Positions 1-9,217 are shown, counted from the stretch's first letter. The stretch is DNA of 64,000 nt from Bacteroidota bacterium (GCA_018829205.1 JAHJUE010000005.1:62001-126000), one strand, 5' to 3'. Notes: generated by a model from the sequence alone, not told the origin. Numbers and translations are program-made.

Positions 1-443
1 ATATTAATCATTTTGACCGTTCTATGAGCCGAGCGGTTGCCAGAGAAATCTCTGAAATTAATTCTAAACTTGTAAATATTGGAAAAGGATATTTACTGAT
101 TGGAGTTGGAAGATGGGGAACATTGGACCCGTGGTTGGGTATTCCGGTGACCTGGGAAAATATTTCCGGCGCAAGAGCAATTGTTGAATCTAATTTTAAA
201 GATTTTAACGTAACACCTTCTCAAGGCACTCATTTCTTCCAGAATTTAACTTCATTTAAAGTGGGATATTTTACAATCAACAATTTTGTGAATCAGGGTT
301 TTATTGACTGGACATGGCTTGAGGAAAGACCAGACGTAGAAATGCATGAATATACGAGGCATGTAATGCTAGACAATCCAATAACTATTAAGATAAACGG
401 ACAGCAGAATAAAGGGGTGATTTTAAAGCCTGGTACAAAATAA
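1..443 (+). CDS. PEP/pyruvate-binding domain protein, C-terminal part (5' truncated)
   Basis: This is the tail of a larger gene. The frame is open to the left edge of the window, so the ATG at 24 is probably internal. The visible part carries GKGYLLIGVGRWGTLDPWLG followed by SQGTHFFQNL and FKVGYFTIN. I associate these motifs with the end of PEP-synthase/pyruvate phosphate dikinase-like nucleotide-binding proteins common in Bacteroidota and Ignavibacteria. The assignment rests on memory of these motifs; catalytic residues lie outside the window. It ends convergently with the minus-strand gene at 497-727, and I see no strong hairpin terminator in the 53-bp gap. Confidence 0.6.
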   Translation, partial: INHFDRSMSRAVAREISEINSKLVNIGKGYLLIGVGRWGTLDPWLGIPVTWENISGARAIVESNFKDFNVTPSQGTHFFQNLTSFKVGYFTINNFVNQGFIDWTWLEERPDVEMHEYTRHVMLDNPITIKINGQQNKGVILKPGTK

Positions 444-496
444 AATATTAATTATAGATATAAATAATGTAATTAAGATATTAAATTTCAGCGGTT

Positions 497-727
497 TCAT
501 TTAAAATTTAAATAAGTATACTTATTTTGATACTGGTTTAATAAGAAATTTAAATCTTTAAAATAGTTTAATACACTGTCCCTATTATCCGTTATAGCTT
601 TTGATCGCATTTCGGAAAAAATTATTGATGCTTTTGCTTCCATTCCCATAATATCATTAAGCAGTTCTTTATTATCTATTTCCTGGAAGGCTTCAATGGT
701 ATTATGCAAAACATTTTCATCTCTCAT
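497..727 (-). CDS. Small hypothetical protein (76 aa), last gene of the candidate sigma-54 operon
   Basis: I do not recognise this protein. It is mostly hydrophilic and predicted helical, has no signal peptide or membrane segment, and ends in an aromatic-rich stretch (NQYQNKYTYLNFK). It is probably real because a strong Shine-Dalgarno (AAAGGAG) sits about 7 bases upstream of its ATG, and it follows the zinc-ribbon gene on the same strand with a 69-bp gap. Its position suggests co-expression with the NifX-like, TonB and zinc-ribbon genes. No function can be inferred beyond that. Confidence 0.6.
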   Translation of the reverse strand: MRDENVLHNTIEAFQEIDNKELLNDIMGMEAKASIIFSEMRSKAITDNRDSVLNYFKDLNFLLNQYQNKYTYLNFK

Positions 728-796
728 AAAGCACTCCTTTTATAATTTTATATTAATTAAATAATGAACATTAATAATTCAGCTTGTTGAATGTTA

Positions 797-1051
797 TTAA
801 AAGTAACCGATTTTAACATCGTTATTAATTAATTCAGAATGCTTGTTAAATATACTTGAAGGCTTTTTTTTATCAGCATTGTATTGGGAAATATCCCAAG
901 GTACCATAAAACGGTAAGCGGGATTTTTTTCCTCAGATACAAGCTGTAGAATATTATTATTGCATACCGGGCATCTGCAAGGTTTTACTTTGCCTTCAAA
1001 AACAGTAATCATATTTCCACATGAAATACAAATATACTTTTCACTTTTCAT
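797..1051 (-). CDS. Zinc-ribbon/rubredoxin-like small protein (84 aa)
   Basis: The N-terminal third holds two cysteine knuckles, CISCG at about residues 8-12 and CRCPVC at about 25-30, spaced as in zinc ribbons or rubredoxin-like metal sites. The C-terminal half has no recognisable domain. An excellent Shine-Dalgarno (GGGAGGTGA) precedes the ATG. The gene lies 24 bp downstream of the TonB gene, so translation is probably linked to it. A metal (Zn or Fe) is expected to bind the four cysteines. The role is unknown, but the neighbourhood (NifX-like protein, TonB, sigma-54 control) points to metal or redox physiology. Confidence 0.65.
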   Translation of the reverse strand: MKSEKYICISCGNMITVFEGKVKPCRCPVCNNNILQLVSEEKNPAYRFMVPWDISQYNADKKKPSSIFNKHSELINNDVKIGYF

Positions 1052-1075
1052 TTCGTCACCTCCCTCATCATCTCA

Positions 1076-1744
1076 CTATGTTGAAATTAATTTAAATAAT
1101 ACAGGCACGGTTACCTGAACTTTAACAGGTTTGCCTCTTTGTTTTCCTGGTTTAAATTCTGTTAGTTTCACGGCATCCATTGCGGCTTCATCACATCCGG
1201 CGCCAATTCCTTTAATTAATTCTACCTTTGTAACATTACCTTTTTCATTTACATAAGCTTTAACATAAACTCGTCCCTGAATTCCCGCTCTTTGCGCAAT
1301 TTCAGGATACACGATTCTTTTTTGTATTGCTTCAATGCCTCCAATAGGTTCGGGCATTTCTTCAACCGCTACAAAAAAGACCGGCTCGCTTTCCTCATCT
1401 TCCTCTTTTTCGGCAGCCGGAGGAGGAGCAGGCGGAGCTACCTGTTCTTCAACATTTAACTCAGTATTGGCAATTTCAATATCTTCCAGCAGGTCTTCAA
1501 CCGGCGCTTCAATTGGAATTAAGGGCCGGGGCGGCGGCGGGGGTGATGATTCATGCTTGGTTTTAATTATGTCTTCAACATTTATTAGTTCCTGCGGTGC
1601 TTCAATTACAACTCTTTCTGACTCAAAAGAAGGCATATATTTAAATGCCAGAATTGTTAGAATTAAAGATAGAATGAGACCTAATTCAAAGGTTCTATAA
1701 TATTTTTTTCTTAAGTCAAATTTCGGATTTTTTTTAAGTGCCAT
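1076..1744 (-). CDS. tonB: Energy transducer TonB
   Basis: A 222-residue protein with the classic TonB layout. A short cytoplasmic N-terminus is followed by one membrane anchor (about residues 20-38, ELGLILSLILTILAF). Next comes a proline/glutamate-rich periplasmic spacer with SPPPPPRPLIP near residue 70 and PPAPPP near 105. The C-terminal TonB fold (about 135-222) contains YPEIAQRAGIQGRVYV and ends VTVPVLFKL. TonB couples the proton-motive force, through ExbB/ExbD (not in this window), to outer-membrane receptors such as those at 12017 and 29239. It lies 56 bp after the NifX-like gene and is likely in the same transcript. Confidence 0.92.
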   Translation of the reverse strand: MALKKNPKFDLRKKYYRTFELGLILSLILTILAFKYMPSFESERVVIEAPQELINVEDIIKTKHESSPPPPPRPLIPIEAPVEDLLEDIEIANTELNVEEQVAPPAPPPAAEKEEDEESEPVFFVAVEEMPEPIGGIEAIQKRIVYPEIAQRAGIQGRVYVKAYVNEKGNVTKVELIKGIGAGCDEAAMDAVKLTEFKPGKQRGKPVKVQVTVPVLFKLIST

Positions 1745-1800
1745 TTTATGCCTCTAAACATTAATCCTATGAAGTATCAAATAAATTTTTCAATTTATCA

Positions 1801-2139
1801 TTATTCCTTTGTGATAAGGTTTTCTGTATGACTGTAAAGTTTACCTGTCAAATATTTGTTAATTATATCCTTGCTGTTGCCTTGAATCCAAGGTATTACA
1901 TTTATATTTTTTTCCGCTAGTTTTATATTGCATATTTCCGTTATGCCGTCGCAGATAACCGTGTCGGGATTAATCTGAATAAGCAGATTAATTTTTTCAA
2001 GCTGGTTATCGTTGTACATTTTTACTACTTCCTGTTTAACAATTTTATTATTGTCTATTTCAGTAACCTGAATGTTTTCGGCACAATCAAGCCTGTTTGA
2101 AATTCTATCGCCGAAAACCGGCATTGCGATTTTTATCAT
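1801..2139 (-). CDS. NifX/NifB-type dinitrogenase iron-molybdenum cofactor domain protein
   Basis: A 112-residue single-domain protein of the NifX/NafY/NifB C-terminal fold. It opens with MIKIAMPVFGDRISNRLDCA, which is the family's usual first strand and loop, and has VICDGITEICNIKLAE in the middle, where this family often carries a similar glycine/isoleucine-rich segment. Relatives bind or carry Fe-S/Mo cofactors, but many occur outside nitrogen fixation, and no nif genes are visible here. A candidate sigma-54 promoter lies about 40 bp upstream of the start codon. It is the first gene of the set that includes tonB and the zinc ribbon. Confidence 0.8.
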   Translation of the reverse strand: MIKIAMPVFGDRISNRLDCAENIQVTEIDNNKIVKQEVVKMYNDNQLEKINLLIQINPDTVICDGITEICNIKLAEKNINVIPWIQGNSKDIINKYLTGKLYSHTENLITKE

Positions 2140-2178
2140 AAAATTTCCAAACGTTAAAATTTATATATAATTTAGTAA

Positions 2179-2195
2179 TACAAAATGCGGGCCAG
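2179..2195 (-). promoter_or_regulatory. Candidate sigma-54 (-24/-12) promoter of the NifX-like/tonB operon
   Basis: On the minus strand this reads CTGGCCCGCATTTTGTA, close to the sigma-54 consensus TGGCAC-N5-TTGCW. The GG is present, with 10 bases to a GT where GC is usual. It sits about 40 bp upstream of the NifX-like ATG and directly downstream of a gene encoding a sigma-54 activator. The match is by eye, with a C-for-A change in the -24 box and a T-for-C change in the -12 box. Confidence 0.6.
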
Positions 2196-2288
2196 GAAAG
2201 AAGGATTTTAATACTTATGAATCGGCTTAAAAAGAAGATTAATATAAAACAAGGCCGATTATGACGATGCGGTTTTTCAACACTTATT

Positions 2289-2303
2289 TTGCAACAGTTG
2301 CAA
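2289..2303. promoter_or_regulatory. Perfect 15-bp palindrome, candidate enhancer (UAS) for the adjacent sigma-54 activator
   Basis: TTGCAAC-A-GTTGCAA is a perfect 7+1+7 dyad. It lies immediately beyond the stop codon of the activator gene and about 100 bp upstream of the candidate -24 box, the usual distance for enhancer sites of bacterial enhancer-binding proteins. A second looser dyad (AATCGGC/GCCGATT, about 2223-2263) lies between it and the promoter. Confidence 0.5.
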
Positions 2304-3719
2304 TTATGAAACGAAATTTATTTTATATTTATTTAATTTTCGCCAAAGAGTTGAACGGTTAATCCCGAGTTCTTCGGCGGTATTAATTTTATTATAATTG
2401 TTTTTTTTAAGGGCTGTAATAATAATTTCTCTTTCAGCTATTTCTTTTGGTTTAAGATGTATGTTATTTGTCCCGGTTGTTTTGGAATTACTTGTAATTT
2501 CTAAAGGCAGGTCGCGCGTTTGAATTACATCTTCCTTGCACATAACAAATGAATGTTCAATAATATTTTCAAGCTCTCTAATATTTCCAGGAAAATCATG
2601 ACTCATTAATATTTCAATCACCTCATCGCTTACTCCTGAAATTAATTTCCCCATTTTGTTATTAAGTTTTTCAATGAAGTGAGAAATCAAAAAAGGAATA
2701 TCCTGTTTTCTTTCAACCAGCGGAGGCAATACAATTTTAAGCACATCCAATCTGTAAAAAAGATCGTCCCGGAATTTATTTAACAAAATTAATTCCTTTA
2801 AATCTACTTTTGAAGCGGCTATTATTCTAACATCTGTTTTAATAGAATCGTTTGCTCCCAAAGGCTCAAATTCTTTTTCCTGCAGAACTCGCAGAAGTTT
2901 TACCTGGGTTGACTGAGAAAGTGATTCCACCTCATCAAGAAAAAGTGTGCCCCCTTTTGCGATGGTGAATCTGCCAGGTTTGTTTTTTTTTGCGTCTGTA
3001 AATGCGCCTTTAACATATCCGAACAGTTCGCTTTCCAGTAATGAATCCGGCAAAGCGCCGCAGTTGACGGCAATAAAAGGGCCTTTTTTTCTATTACTCA
3101 AATTATGAATTGCGCGGGCGAAAAGTTCCTTGCCCGAGCCGCTTGGGCCTTGAATTAAAACTGTGCTTTCGCTTTCGGCAATTGTCGGTAGAGTATCAAA
3201 TATTTTTAATATGTTATGATTTTTTGATACAATATCCTGATATGTATAACTGCTGTTTATTTCTTTTCTTAGTTGTACAATCGGTGATAAATCGGTAAAA
3301 GTTTCAACGCCTGCTATTGGATTCCCTTTTTCGTCTTTAATTACCGAAGTACTTATTCTTACCGCAATTTCTTTTCCTCTTGAAGTTAGGATGTTTTGAT
3401 ATTGATTTATAATATCTTTCCCAGTATTTAAGCTAATTTTCATAGGGCAGGAGTTTTCGCAAATATTGGATCTAAATACTTCATAACAATATTTGCCTAG
3501 CGCATTTTCTTTTTTAACGCCTGTTAATTTTTCGGCGGATTTGTTGAAATAGGTAATGATAAGATTTTTATCTACCACCAAAACAGAATCAACAATATTA
3601 TCTAAGATAATTTCCGCGTAATTTGAAGGCAGTTTCTTTTTTAATCTTTCATTCATTTTAATATGAATTTGTTTGCTGCTTATTAAACTATACTCACGAT
3701 TTCTGCCTAAAGATAGCAA
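2304..3719 (-). CDS. Sigma-54-dependent transcriptional activator (PAS-AAA+-Fis)
   Basis: A 471-residue enhancer-binding protein. Residues about 35-145 form a PAS sensor with a cysteine cluster (C78, C87, C91 in [15 protein letters not shown]). Residues about 160-395 are the AAA+ domain, with Walker A GPSGSGKE (191-198), the sigma-54-contacting loop GAFTDA (238-243) and Walker [11 protein letters not shown]. The C-terminus is a Fis-type helix-turn-helix ([15 protein letters not shown]). An internal ATG at residue 22 is an alternative start. It probably controls the downstream minus-strand set through the palindrome at 2289-2303 and the -24/-12 element. The ligand is unknown; the cysteines suggest a metal or redox signal. 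Confidence 0.93.
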   Translation of the reverse strand: MLSLGRNREYSLISSKQIHIKMNERLKKKLPSNYAEIILDNIVDSVLVVDKNLIITYFNKSAEKLTGVKKENALGKYCYEVFRSNICENSCPMKISLNTGKDIINQYQNILTSRGKEIAVRISTSVIKDEKGNPIAGVETFTDLSPIVQLRKEINSSYTYQDIVSKNHNILKIFDTLPTIAESESTVLIQGPSGSGKELFARAIHNLSNRKKGPFIAVNCGALPDSLLESELFGYVKGAFTDAKKNKPGRFTIAKGGTLFLDEVESLSQSTQVKLLRVLQEKEFEPLGANDSIKTDVRIIAASKVDLKELILLNKFRDDLFYRLDVLKIVLPPLVERKQDIPFLISHFIEKLNNKMGKLISGVSDEVIEILMSHDFPGNIRELENIIEHSFVMCKEDVIQTRDLPLEITSNSKTTGTNNIHLKPKEIAEREIIITALKKNNYNKINTAEELGINRSTLWRKLNKYKINFVS

Positions 3720-3817
3720 AATTATTAGTCTGTTGTAAAGTTTGTGAGAATTGATAATAACCTTTATTTAAGCTAAATTTTCATCTGTAAATAAAAATAC
3801 TAAGCACGGAGAAAGTA

Positions 3818-5023
3818 ATGTCTAATTTTATTGTTAAACCTGCCGTAAGAACTGAAAATATAACCTACGCCGTAAGAGATATTATTGGATTGGCAAATGA
3901 AGTTGCGAAGAGCGGAAAAGAAATGTTGTATTTAAATATTGGCGACCCCAATCTTTACGATTTTGTTCCCCCGAAACATATGATCGATGCAACATATGAG
4001 GCGATGCTAAAAAATTATAACGGTTACGCGCCTTCTTCAGGTATAAAAAGCGCAGTAGCTTCAATTGAAAGAGAAGCCGTAAGAAAAGGAATATCAAATA
4101 TTCATGATATTTTTATTACAACAGGCGCAAGCGAAGCCATTGACGTTTGTTTGACCGCGCTGGTAAACGACGGCGAAAATGTTTTAACACCAACTCCCGG
4201 GTACCCTTTATATACGGCTATTGCAAGCAAATTGCAGATGATGGAAAATCCTTATTATCTGGATGAAAGCAACGGGTGGCAGCCTGATATTGAGGATATT
4301 AAATCTAAGGTTAATGAAAAAACCAAGGCCATTATTATAATTAATCCCAATAACCCCACTGGCTCAAACGGAAGTTATGAAACATTAAAACAATTGGTGG
4401 ATTTTGCGGTTGAAAACAACCTTGTTATTTTTGCCGACGAAATTTATGATAAACTATTAATGGACGGAAAAAAACATGTCTCAATTGCCTCTATTAATAA
4501 AGACGCTTCTGTTGTTACTTTCGGCGGACTTTCAAAAAATTATATGGTCCCGGGATTTAGAATTGGCTGGGGAATTGTAAGCGGACAGAAAGAAGTTCTT
4601 AAGGATTACATTGAAGCTATTAATAAATTATTGCGTGCGCGGCTCTCGGCAAATCATCCCGAACAATACGGAATTCCCGCGGCTCTTGAAGGTGATCAAT
4701 CGCATATAACCGTTGCGATGGAAAAACTTACACGCCGCAGAAATTTAACTTATGAGATGCTGAACTCTGTGCCGGGTCTTTCATGCGTTAAACCTGAAGG
4801 TGCTTTTTATGCTTTCCCAAAGGTTGAAGTTAAAAACGATAATCATTTTGTTGCCGAATTAATTAAAGAAACAGGCGTTGTTGTGGTTCCTGGGACAGGA
4901 TTTGGTCAAAAACCCGGAACAAGTCATTTCAGAGTTGTTTTTCTTCCGCAGGATGAAGTGCTCGAAAAAGCATATAAAAGCATAACGCTTTTTTACGAAA
5001 AATATAAAAATGAATTTGAATAG
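3818..5023 (+). CDS. PLP-dependent class I/II aminotransferase (aspartate/alanine aminotransferase type)
   Basis: A 401-residue fold-type I aminotransferase. Visible signatures are YLNIGDPN near the N-terminus, TTGASEAID for phosphate binding, PTPGYPLY, INPNNPTG, the aspartate in FADEIYD and the PLP lysine in GGLSKNYMVPGFRIGW. The C-terminal small domain ends at EGAFYAFPK...FRVVFLP. The NPNNPTG and GFRIGW motifs fit alanine/aspartate-type enzymes that transfer an amino group to 2-oxoglutarate, but the exact substrate cannot be read. The start is supported by GGAGAAAGTA just upstream. It is transcribed divergently from the sigma-54 activator and followed by a clear terminator. Confidence 0.92.
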   Translation: MSNFIVKPAVRTENITYAVRDIIGLANEVAKSGKEMLYLNIGDPNLYDFVPPKHMIDATYEAMLKNYNGYAPSSGIKSAVASIEREAVRKGISNIHDIFITTGASEAIDVCLTALVNDGENVLTPTPGYPLYTAIASKLQMMENPYYLDESNGWQPDIEDIKSKVNEKTKAIIIINPNNPTGSNGSYETLKQLVDFAVENNLVIFADEIYDKLLMDGKKHVSIASINKDASVVTFGGLSKNYMVPGFRIGWGIVSGQKEVLKDYIEAINKLLRARLSANHPEQYGIPAALEGDQSHITVAMEKLTRRRNLTYEMLNSVPGLSCVKPEGAFYAFPKVEVKNDNHFVAELIKETGVVVVPGTGFGQKPGTSHFRVVFLPQDEVLEKAYKSITLFYEKYKNEFE

Positions 5024-5054
5024 GTAACAACTTAAAAAATAAAATTTTTTATTG

Positions 5055-5080
5055 AACCGGCTCTAGTGCCGGTTTTTTTA
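5055..5080 (+). terminator. Rho-independent terminator of the aminotransferase gene
   Basis: AACCGGC and GCCGGTT form a 7-bp stem around a six-base loop, followed directly by a T run (GGTTTTTTTA). It lies 32 bp after the stop codon. Confidence 0.88.
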
Positions 5081-5361
5081 TATGGATGGCGGTGATATTG
5101 TTAAGATTTTGGCTTATAAATAAACGAGAACTTAAAACTAAACTTAAGAATTAAATAACTGCTGTAATATAATTTTCGCTAATCGTCAAATAGAGGCTGA
5201 TGAATCTTTTTAAAAAGTAAATCATTTTCGAACGTAAATTCTTATTGTAATTTGGATAATAATTTATTTGCATATATGCAGATAAAAAAATGAAGTAAGA
5301 AGGGGTGAATAGATAAATAAATATATTTTTAATTTCAATTCTAATATCTTCGTTATAATTT
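5081..5361. other. Non-coding AT-rich spacer
   Basis: I see no convincing gene between the terminator and the AlkZ-like gene. The minus-strand open frame here (about 5151-5459) overlaps the true gene, and its composition (F, N, Y, I rich) is what AT-rich non-coding DNA produces. Confidence 0.5.
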
Positions 5362-5367
5362 GTGTTT

Positions 5368-6618
5368 ATGAACAATGAAAAAATATCAAAAGCAAATGCC
5401 GTTAAATTAGTATTAAATTCGCAATTGCTTACCGGTAAAAATAAAATTTCGAAAGGCAAAAAAGGCTTTGCGAAAATTATTGAAACACTTGGCTATATAC
5501 AGATTGATACAATCTCTGTTATCAACCGCGCCCATCACCATATTATTTGGTCACGACGCAATGATTATTCTGAAAAATATCTTCATGATTTGCAGACAAA
5601 GGATAAATTAGTATTTGAGTATTGGACCCACGCGATGTCCTACGTTCCTATGAAAGATTACAGGTTTTGCCTGCAGCGCATGAAAAATTTTGAGAATCCT
5701 CAAAGCAGCTGGCTTAAATACAGATTCAATCAATCTCAAAAATACTTTAAACCGGTGCTCGAAAAAATTAAAAATGAAGGGATGCAAAGTTCAAGCAATT
5801 TTGAAAATGAAGATGGATATGAAGCCGGAAACTGGTGGCAGTGGAAACCAGTTAAAACCGCTCTGGAATATTTATTCTGGAAAGGAGATTTAATGGTAGC
5901 CGAAAGGCGCGGTTTCCAAAAATATTATGATTTAACTGAAAGAGTGCTTCCGCAAAATATTGATACTTCGTTTCCCGATGAAGCTGAGCTGAACCGGTAT
6001 TTTATAAATAGAGCTGTCTCTTCACTTGGAATCGTAACCGAAAAAGAAATTCAAAAATTTATGCAGCCCGGTAAGGCTGATATTTCGGATCTTCAGGTAA
6101 CTCAAAGAAAAACAATGCACAGAATTATTAATGAAATGTGCGAAGCAGGAGAGTTGATTCCGCTATTAGTTGAAAATGACCATAAGTTAGTTAATTATGC
6201 TTTACCGGATTCGATTAAGAACATTTATAAAAAAGATTACACCGATGAAACGGTTTATATACTCTCACCGTTTGACAATCTAATTATTCAGCGTGATAGA
6301 ACTAAAAGGCTTTTTGATTTTGATTATACTATTGAATGTTATCTTCCCGAATCTAAAAGAAAATACGGCTACTTTACACTTCCAATTCTATGGAAAAATA
6401 ACTTAATCGGAAGAATGGACACTAAGGCTGACCGTAAATCAAAAATGTTTATAATTAATAACATCGTCTTTGAAGAAGGATTTAATGATTTTAAAAATTT
6501 TATTCCGCATTTTAATGAAAAGTTAAAAAGTTTCGCTGAGTTTAACAATTGTGAAAAAATTGAAGTAAAAAAATGTTCTCCGAATAAGGTAAAAAAAATG
6601 CTGAATACCAAATTCTGA
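5368..6618 (+). CDS. AlkZ/YcaQ-family winged-helix DNA glycosylase-like protein
   Basis: About 416 residues. The N-terminal part has GYIQIDTISVINRAHHHIIW. The Q-I-D corresponds to the catalytic QxD/QxQ motif of the AlkZ/YcaQ family, which removes alkylated bases or unhooks interstrand crosslinks. Later features typical of the family are the WTHAMSYVP segment, EYLFWKGDLMVAERRGFQK, and a C-terminal YILSPFDNLIIQRDRTKRLFDFDYTIECY block. The frame also opens at a GTG six bases earlier; the ATG at 5368 is preferred. It stands alone between spacer regions. Function is inferred from the family. Confidence 0.87.
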   Translation: MNNEKISKANAVKLVLNSQLLTGKNKISKGKKGFAKIIETLGYIQIDTISVINRAHHHIIWSRRNDYSEKYLHDLQTKDKLVFEYWTHAMSYVPMKDYRFCLQRMKNFENPQSSWLKYRFNQSQKYFKPVLEKIKNEGMQSSSNFENEDGYEAGNWWQWKPVKTALEYLFWKGDLMVAERRGFQKYYDLTERVLPQNIDTSFPDEAELNRYFINRAVSSLGIVTEKEIQKFMQPGKADISDLQVTQRKTMHRIINEMCEAGELIPLLVENDHKLVNYALPDSIKNIYKKDYTDETVYILSPFDNLIIQRDRTKRLFDFDYTIECYLPESKRKYGYFTLPILWKNNLIGRMDTKADRKSKMFIINNIVFEEGFNDFKNFIPHFNEKLKSFAEFNNCEKIEVKKCSPNKVKKMLNTKF

Positions 6619-6700
6619 TTTGAAGCGGAAGAATAAACCTTGCAGAACCAAATAATTTTTAATTATAAAATCTGATTGTTATTTTTATAAGGAGATCAAA

Positions 6701-6988
6701 TTGAGCATTACAAGAATAAATGAATTTCAGGCACGCGACAGCGAAGGCCGAGCGCTATATGAATTTCTTAAATCGGTTCTGCCTCTTGTGCAGGAAGCCG
6801 ACGGAAACATATCCTGCAAAATTCTGCAGAATGAGGAAGATCCGACACAAATAATTGTTATTGAAGTGTGGGAAAACAAGGAGGCTCATAAAGAGTCGGT
6901 TAATACAATCCCTTCCGATCTGTTGATGGAAGCTATGCAGTATATTGCCGTTCCGCCTAAAGGTGCTTATTATAAGAGCGAATACTAA
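6701..6988 (+). CDS. Antibiotic biosynthesis monooxygenase (ABM)-fold protein
   Basis: A 95-residue dimeric alpha/beta-barrel type protein. It has ITRINEFQARDSEGRALYEFLKSVLP at the N-terminus and IIVIEVWENKEAHKESV in the middle, where family members typically have a similar WENKEAHxxH-like motif. The last histidine of that motif is not obvious here, so haem-degrading activity should not be assumed. The start codon is TTG at 6701, supported by a good Shine-Dalgarno (AAGGAG) about 8 bases upstream. Family members range from monooxygenases to uncharacterised stress proteins. Confidence 0.8.
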   Translation: MSITRINEFQARDSEGRALYEFLKSVLPLVQEADGNISCKILQNEEDPTQIIVIEVWENKEAHKESVNTIPSDLLMEAMQYIAVPPKGAYYKSEY

Positions 6989-7101
6989 TAAATTTTATTA
7001 ATATTCAGAATTCAATTGAAAGATATTCTATTGTAATAGCTGAGAATTTAGTTGTAATTATTTGTAATATTTTTCTATTAAAATTTGAGTATCTAAAATA
7101 T

Positions 7102-7683
7102 ATGGATCCTTTATTTTTTAGAAATAAAAATGAATTAAGAAAGTGGTTCGATAAAAATCATAATTTATTAACCGAACAATGGATTGGCTATTACAAAGTT
7201 AATTCCGGCAAGGAAAGCGTAACATGGTCGGAGTCGGTTGATGAAGCTCTCTGTTTCGGATGGATTGACGGGATAAGAAAATCGATTGATGATAAAAGTT
7301 ATAAAATACGATTTACACCCCGCAAACCAAGTAGCAGCTGGAGCGCCGTAAATATAAGTAAAATAGAAAAACTTACACAACTTGGATTAATGAAGCCAGA
7401 AGGCATATCGGCATTTAATAAAAGAAAGGATAATAAATCTAAGTTGTATAGTTATGAGCAGAAATCAATTAAGCTCGATAAAAAATACATAGATATTTTC
7501 AAATCAAATAAAAAAGCATGGCAATTCTTTGATGAAAAACTCGCCGTTTCTTATCAAAAAATTTCAATTAGATGGGTAATGAGCGCTAAAAGAGAAGAAA
7601 CAAGATTAGGCAGACTCCGCAAATTAATAAATTCATCTTCAGTAGAAGAAAAAATTCCGGAACTTCAAAAGTATAAAAAATAA
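7102..7683 (+). CDS. YdeI/OmpD-associated (bacteriocin-protection-like) family protein
   Basis: A 193-residue cytosolic protein with the family's typical opening: F(K/R)NKNELRKWFDKNHN, then EQWIGYYKVNSGKESVTWSESVDEALCFGWIDG, and RFTPRKPSSSWSAVNISKIEKL. The C-terminus is lysine-rich. These conserved blocks define the YdeI/OmdA group, whose biochemical role is poorly known despite the name. It stands alone, with AT-rich spacers on both sides. I see no signal peptide. Confidence 0.85.
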   Translation: MDPLFFRNKNELRKWFDKNHNLLTEQWIGYYKVNSGKESVTWSESVDEALCFGWIDGIRKSIDDKSYKIRFTPRKPSSSWSAVNISKIEKLTQLGLMKPEGISAFNKRKDNKSKLYSYEQKSIKLDKKYIDIFKSNKKAWQFFDEKLAVSYQKISIRWVMSAKREETRLGRLRKLINSSSVEEKIPELQKYKK

Positions 7684-7923
7684 TTAGTTAAACGAGTTAT
7701 AAGTTCATTGCATTCTTATTATAGTCTGCTTATCCCAAAAAAACTTATCTGTAAATATCCGTTGGATATTAAGTATAATTAAGTTATTTTTACAATGTAA
7801 TTATTTGTAATGCTTCAGTAACATGCTTTTGTTTGTAATTCTTTCATAAGATATTCATTCATCCAACCGCTGATCCAGAACATAATAAACTTTAAAAACA
7901 GAACCAAAAGGAAAAACGGATAA

Positions 7924-9213
7924 ATGTCATTCGCAAATATCAATCTTATTAAACCAATACAAAACGCATTAGCCGAAGAAGGCTATACTGTTCCAACACC
8001 AATTCAGAAACAAGCAATTCCTATTATACTTGAAGGCAAAGATCTTTTAGGCTGCGCTCAAACCGGCACCGGAAAAACTGCGGCGTTTGCCGTACCAATT
8101 CTTCAGCTGCTTTATAACGAAAAAACAGCCGGATTCAAAAGAAGAACAATACGTTCATTAATTGTTACTCCTACAAGAGAACTAGCTATTCAAATAGGCG
8201 AAAGTTTTGCAGCCTACGGAAAACATACGGGACTTAAATGCGCGGTTGTTTTCGGGGGAGTAAAACAAAAATCGCAGACTGATAAATTATTAGCCGGAGT
8301 TGATATTTTAATAGCAACGCCGGGAAGATTATTAGATTTAATGAATCAGAATTATATTATACTTAATCATATAAAATTATTTGTGCTTGATGAAGCCGAC
8401 CGTATGCTTGATATGGGCTTTATAAATGACGTTAAAAAAATTATTGCAAAATTGCCGGTAAAAAGACAATCATTGTTCTTTTCGGCTACCATGCCTCCTG
8501 AAATTGTAAAATTAGCCAGGACAATTTTAGACAGACCTGTTAAAGTGGAAGTAACTCCTGAATCCTCAACTGTTGAAGCCATTAAACAGAGCCTTTATTA
8601 TGTTGAGAAATCCGAAAAGAAAAATCTGCTTATTCATTTATTAAATGATCCGGCAATTTCATCGGCGCTGGTTTTTACCCGTACAAAACACGGAGCGGAT
8701 ATTGTGGCTAAAGTTTTAAATAAAGCGAAAATTTTTGCCGAAGCAATTCACGGAAACAAATCCCAGAACGCACGTCAGCGCGCTTTAAGTAATTTTAAGT
8801 CCAAGCAGACAAGGGTACTTGTAGCAACAGATATTGCCGCGCGTGGTATTGATATTGACGAACTTTCGCATGTAATAAATTTTGAAATACCTAATATCCC
8901 CGAAACCTATGTTCATAGAATAGGAAGAACAGGCCGCGCCGGTCTTGGCGGAACAGCTATATCTTTATGCGACACTGAGGAAAAAGCATATTTAAGGGAT
9001 ATTAACAAATTGATTTTAAAGCCGATTCCCGTAGTTGAAAATCATGACTTTTTATCCCGTGCAATTAATTCTGAAAAACCCAAACAGGCGGTTGTTACAC
9101 CTGAAAGACGTAAAACTAACATAAACAGAAATAATAAACCTGCAAAAATACATCACGCTAAAAGAAGCAACAAAGATACAAATATGGTTTGGACTAACTG
9201 GGAGAGAAATTAA
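7924..9213 (+). CDS. DEAD-box RNA helicase (RhlE-like)
   Basis: A 429-residue helicase with all superfamily 2 motifs. The Q motif ([10 protein letters not shown]) is near residue 20, Walker [12 protein letters not shown] near 43, then [21 protein letters not shown] at about 156-159, SATMP, the RGIDID motif V and [10 protein letters not shown] motif VI. A basic, low-complexity tail after about residue 385 ([25 protein letters not shown]) is probably for RNA binding. Such enzymes remodel RNA in ribosome assembly, cold adaptation and mRNA decay. The YwbE-like gene follows after 4 bp. A paralogue with a longer basic N-terminus lies at 22704-24299. Confidence 0.95.
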   Translation: MSFANINLIKPIQNALAEEGYTVPTPIQKQAIPIILEGKDLLGCAQTGTGKTAAFAVPILQLLYNEKTAGFKRRTIRSLIVTPTRELAIQIGESFAAYGKHTGLKCAVVFGGVKQKSQTDKLLAGVDILIATPGRLLDLMNQNYIILNHIKLFVLDEADRMLDMGFINDVKKIIAKLPVKRQSLFFSATMPPEIVKLARTILDRPVKVEVTPESSTVEAIKQSLYYVEKSEKKNLLIHLLNDPAISSALVFTRTKHGADIVAKVLNKAKIFAEAIHGNKSQNARQRALSNFKSKQTRVLVATDIAARGIDIDELSHVINFEIPNIPETYVHRIGRTGRAGLGGTAISLCDTEEKAYLRDINKLILKPIPVVENHDFLSRAINSEKPKQAVVTPERRKTNINRNNKPAKIHHAKRSNKDTNMVWTNWERN

Positions 9214-9217
9214 TCTT

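Noticed and set aside
1335-1700. Plus-strand open frame of 121 codons inside the tonB gene
   Set aside because: It is the reverse-strand shadow of the proline-rich tonB spacer: rich in Ser, Gly and Thr in low-complexity runs, with no ribosome site.
1801-2139. Evidence for nitrogen fixation from the NifX-like gene
   Set aside because: No other nif genes are in the window, and this domain is common in non-fixing bacteria.
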